Assembly (NCBI RefSeq): GCF_026344005.1
Contig: NZ_JAPKNH010000002.1
Coordinates: 868,001 to 932,000 of the forward strand
Direction of reading: 5' to 3'
Source of the DNA: Kaistia terrae
Lineage (GTDB): Bacteria > Pseudomonadota > Alphaproteobacteria > Rhizobiales > Kaistiaceae
Length of the DNA stretch: 64,000 nt
Positions 61,446 to 64,000 of the stretch are shown here, piece by piece. A model generated the notes under the pieces. That model was not told where the DNA came from, searched no databases, and saw only the letters and a list, made by a program, of their open reading frames with translations. The first letter of the stretch is position 1; each line of letters starts with the position of its first letter. A program made the translations under genes and the position numbers.

Positions 61446-62224
61446 CCAAGCAAGACGAAAAGACCAACACCGCCTGGTACATCGGCGCGAAGCGCGATCA
61501 GGTCGGCAGCGGTGCCATTCTCGTCGGCGATCCCGCCCGCATCGGCCGCATCGCCGAGCATCTGAGCGATGTCGAGTTCCTGCCGGAAAATCGCGGCCTG
61601 CGCACCGTCACCGGCACGCGCAACGGCCAGCGCATCACCGTCAGCGCCTTCGGCATGGGCGCGCCGATCGCGACGATCGTCCTGCACGAGCTGTTCGCAC
61701 TCGGCGTCCGGAGCTTCCTGCGCATCGGCACCGCCATGGCCGTGCCGCCGGCGAAGCTCGGCGATTTCGTGCTGGCCGACGGCGCCCTGCGGGCCGAGGG
61801 AACGTCCAACACCTATGCGCCGCTCGGTTTTCCGGCGATGGCCGATTTCGAGCTGAACACGGTTCTGCGCCAGCAGCTTGGCCGTTCCGGGCGCAAGTGG
61901 CACGCCGGCGTCTACGGCACCTATGACGGCTTCTACACCGAGATGTTCGGTCTGTCGGGCCAGAGCCGGGCGATGATCGACACGCTGAAGCAGGACATCC
62001 AGCGCCTCGGCCTGATCGGCACGGACATGGAGACCTCGGCGCTGCTGGTGGCGGCCCGCGTGCTCGGCGCCAGCGCCTCGACGCTCTGCATCGCCACCGT
62101 CGATGCCTTTAGCCAGGAGAAGATCGACGACGCGGCCATGGCCGTCGCCGAGCGCGAACTGTTCGATGTCGCGCTGGATTCGATCGCTGAATTTGCAACG
62201 AAGAAGAATGAGGTGACGCTATGA
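61442..62224 (+). CDS. Nucleoside phosphorylase (PNP/UDP type)
   Basis: 260 residues, NP-I fold. Signatures: ILVGDPARIGRIAEHL (phosphate binding), SAFGMGAPIATIVLHELFALGV, FLRIGTAMAVPP (the family's RxGTxG region, here RIGTAM), and IGTDMETSALLVAAR, where the Met-Glu pair contacts ribose. It splits a nucleoside with phosphate into base and pentose-1-phosphate. The altered GTAM instead of GTCG suggests a non-classical substrate. Overlaps the kinase and SIS genes by four bases each. Confidence 0.9.
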   Translation: MTKQDEKTNTAWYIGAKRDQVGSGAILVGDPARIGRIAEHLSDVEFLPENRGLRTVTGTRNGQRITVSAFGMGAPIATIVLHELFALGVRSFLRIGTAMAVPPAKLGDFVLADGALRAEGTSNTYAPLGFPAMADFELNTVLRQQLGRSGRKWHAGVYGTYDGFYTEMFGLSGQSRAMIDTLKQDIQRLGLIGTDMETSALLVAARVLGASASTLCIATVDAFSQEKIDDAAMAVAERELFDVALDSIAEFATKKNEVTL

Positions 62225-62988
62225 CGTCGATGGTCGACCGCTATTTCAACAATCTGGCCGAGCGGCTTGAGAAGGTTCGCACCACGCAGGCCGCGGCCAT
62301 CGACCAGGCAGCCGAGCTGTGCGCGGCGAGCATCGCCGCCGACAAGTTGGCCTTCACCTTCGGAACCGGCCATGGCGCGCTGCCGGCGCTGGAGAGCTTT
62401 CCGCGCACCGGCACCATCACCGGCTTCCGGCCGATCGTCGAAAGCACGATGATCTCGTTCCACCGCGTGCTCGGCGACATGGGCGCGCGGCAGTATCGCT
62501 TCATCCATGCGGCCGAAGGCTATGGCAAGGCGATCCTGAACTCGCACCAGCTCGACCCGCTCGACACGATGGTGCTGTTCTCGCATTCCGGCATCAACGC
62601 CGTGATCCTCGACATCGCGCTGGAGTGCAAGGAGCGCGGCTTGAAGGTCGTCGGCGTGACGTCGCTGCCGCATTCGAGCGTCACGCCTTCGCGTCACTCC
62701 TCCGGCAAGCGCCTGTTCGAGGTCGCCGATGTCGTCATCGACACCGGCATTCCGAAGGCCGACGCGTCGCTGGCGATTGAAGGCCTCGAGCATCCGGTCG
62801 GCGCCAATTCGACCAGCGTCACCATAGCGATCGCCCATGCGATCGTCGCGACGACGGCCGAGAAGCTCGTCCAGCAGGGCATCCAGCCGTTCGTGATGGT
62901 CAATCCCAACACGACCAGCAAGGCGGAGGCCAACGCGCAAAACGACCGCAATTACGAGGAATTGTGGCGCAGGCTGAAGTCGCGGTGA
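62221..62988 (+). CDS. SIS-domain protein (putative phosphosugar isomerase or regulator)
   Basis: 255 residues, one SIS domain with a 40-residue helical N-terminus. Sugar-phosphate binding is suggested by FTFGTGHGALPALESFPRTG and the Ser-rich loop in MVLFSHSGINAVILDIA plus VGVTSLPHSS. It resembles the uncharacterised sugar-isomerase-domain proteins rather than GmhA or KdsD. In a phosphorylase-kinase operon it may isomerise the phosphorylated pentose. The stop is 2 bases before the aldehyde dehydrogenase start. Confidence 0.82.
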   Translation: MTSMVDRYFNNLAERLEKVRTTQAAAIDQAAELCAASIAADKLAFTFGTGHGALPALESFPRTGTITGFRPIVESTMISFHRVLGDMGARQYRFIHAAEGYGKAILNSHQLDPLDTMVLFSHSGINAVILDIALECKERGLKVVGVTSLPHSSVTPSRHSSGKRLFEVADVVIDTGIPKADASLAIEGLEHPVGANSTSVTIAIAHAIVATTAEKLVQQGIQPFVMVNPNTTSKAEANAQNDRNYEELWRRLKSR

Positions 62989-62990
62989 AC

Positions 62991-64000
62991 ATGATGGAGA
63001 GAGGACTTTTCATCGACGGCGCATGGCGTGACGCGGCCAAGGGCGAGCGGATTGAGATCCGCGATCCCGCCACCGGCGAGCTTGTCGGTTCCAGCGCACT
63101 GGCGTCGCGCGCCGATGTCGATCTGGCGGTTGCGGCCGCCGGTCGCGCCTTGCCGGCCTGGTCCGCCATGCATGCCGACCAGCGGGCAAAAATCCTGCAC
63201 CGTGCGGCGGATCTGGTCGCCGAACGCATCGACGCCATCGCGGCGATGCTGACGCGCGAGCAGGGCAAGCCGGTTCCGGATTCGAAGAAGGAAATCGGCT
63301 TCGGCATAGAAGTCATCCATTACTATGCCGAAGAGGGACGCCGTATCGGTGGCTCGTTCCGGCCCTCGTCGCGTCCCGACATCAAGAGCATGGTGACGAC
63401 AGCGCCGGTCGGCGTTGTCGGCGCGATCGTGCCGTGGAATTACCCGGTCGATCTCTATTGCTGGAAGATCGCGCCGGTGCTGGCGGCGGGCTGCACGCTC
63501 GTCGCCAAGCCGCCGCACGAGACGCCGCTGGCGATCGGCATGGTGGTGCAGTGCTTCGTCGACGCGGGCGTGCCGGAAGGCGTCGTCAACGACATTCCGG
63601 GTACCGGTCCGGAAGTGGGCGCAGCCCTCGCCGAGCATCCCGATATCCGGATGATCACCGCGACCGCCTCGGTGCCGGCAGGCCAGTCGATCATGCGCGC
63701 CTCCGCCGGCACGCTGAAGCGGCTGTCGCTGGAACTGGGCGGCCAGAGCCCGTTCGTGGTGCTGGACGATGCCGATCCGGTCGAGGCTGCTGCGGCAGCG
63801 GCGCGACGCTCCTTCTCCAATATGGGGCAGATCTGCATCGCGGTGAACCGCATCCTGGTCTCGAAGGGCATCCACAAGGACTTTGTCGAGGCGCTGGTCG
63901 CCGAGACGCGAAAAATCAAGCTCGGCAATGGCAGCCTGCCCGGCGTGCTCTATGGCCCGATGCTGCATGAGGGCGTTCGCCAGCGTGTCACCACCCATGT
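62991..64000 (+). CDS. Aldehyde dehydrogenase (partial)
   Basis: 336 residues visible; the gene runs off the right edge. NAD(P)-dependent ALDH superfamily: oxyanion Asn in GAIVPWNYPVDLYCWKIAP, general base Glu248 in LELGGQSP and catalytic Cys282 in NMGQICIAVNR. The usual FTGS loop near 225 reads ITATASVPAG, a deviation that may affect coenzyme binding. It should oxidise an aldehyde from the sugar or base branch of the pathway to an acid. The chosen start is ATG 62991; 62994 is equally possible. Confidence 0.88.
   Translation, partial: MMERGLFIDGAWRDAAKGERIEIRDPATGELVGSSALASRADVDLAVAAAGRALPAWSAMHADQRAKILHRAADLVAERIDAIAAMLTREQGKPVPDSKKEIGFGIEVIHYYAEEGRRIGGSFRPSSRPDIKSMVTTAPVGVVGAIVPWNYPVDLYCWKIAPVLAAGCTLVAKPPHETPLAIGMVVQCFVDAGVPEGVVNDIPGTGPEVGAALAEHPDIRMITATASVPAGQSIMRASAGTLKRLSLELGGQSPFVVLDDADPVEAAAAAARRSFSNMGQICIAVNRILVSKGIHKDFVEALVAETRKIKLGNGSLPGVLYGPMLHEGVRQRVTTH

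Overview
This 64 kb window is GC-rich and tightly packed, with many ATGA start/stop overlaps. Its gene content points to an alphaproteobacterium of the order Hyphomicrobiales (Rhizobiales): a BcsN-type cellulose operon, a DUF3126 protein next to cysE and a gamma-carbonic anhydrase, a BTLCP (LapG-family) peptidase, an NDUFS6-like zinc-finger protein, TTAA-N7-TTAAC (CtrA-type) sites and rhizobial-style interspersed palindromes. I cannot name the genus from sequence alone. I saw no rRNA, tRNA, CRISPR array, transposase, integrase or prophage.

Layout. 1-3 kb: a ribose-type sugar ABC importer on the minus strand (two permeases and a truncated binding protein). 3.4-6.8 kb: an AhpD-like protein and a metQ-metN-metI methionine importer. 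7-9.6 kb: a small regulatory patch with a XRE-cupin regulator, a protein that is 47% methionine, and a PadR regulator with a perfect palindrome at its start. 9.8-15.3 kb: an Aas-like acyl synthetase, a MASE1-GGDEF diguanylate cyclase, an FAD monooxygenase, a zinc-finger protein and an alpha/beta hydrolase. 15.6-18.3 kb: cysE, DUF3126, gamma-carbonic anhydrase and the LapG-type peptidase. 18.7-25.5 kb: PAS protein, rhomboid, CBS protein, ABC exporter, hisI, folE, a SufU-like scaffold and yidD. 25.5-29.4 kb looks accessory: an SDR/AraC divergent pair, then an AmpR-like LysR gene divergent from a class D beta-lactamase. 29.7 kb: thrS. 31.7-34.3 kb: four consecutive secreted Ser/Gly/Thr/Ala-rich proteins, bordered by AT-richer DNA. 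35-41.7 kb: a secreted beta-sandwich-like protein, nitroreductase, NAD kinase, FAH-family hydrolase, purU-folD and a DMT transporter. 42.1-43.5 kb: UDP-glucuronate decarboxylase and a HIT protein. 43.8-53.1 kb: the cellulose operon bcsN-bcsA-bcsB-bcsZ plus a TPR gene. 53.2-54.3 kb: a Cys-repeat secreted protein and a hydrolase. 54.7-64 kb: a GntR-controlled nucleoside uptake and catabolism operon that runs off the right edge.

How genes work together. The cellulose operon holds the c-di-GMP-responsive synthase (BcsA with PilZ), its periplasmic partner BcsB, the endoglucanase BcsZ, the lipoprotein BcsN and a TPR protein without an outer-membrane barrel. The GGDEF protein and the LapG-type peptidase in the same window belong to the same lifestyle (surface attachment under c-di-GMP control), although no direct link is shown. 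The right-hand operon couples a BMP-type nucleoside ABC importer to a nucleoside phosphorylase, a PfkB kinase, a SIS-domain protein, an isochorismatase-fold hydrolase and an aldehyde dehydrogenase, which suggests a pathway that opens a nucleoside and processes its sugar and perhaps its base. The strongest candidates for undescribed biology are that operon, the four-gene low-complexity secreted cluster and the methionine-rich protein locus.
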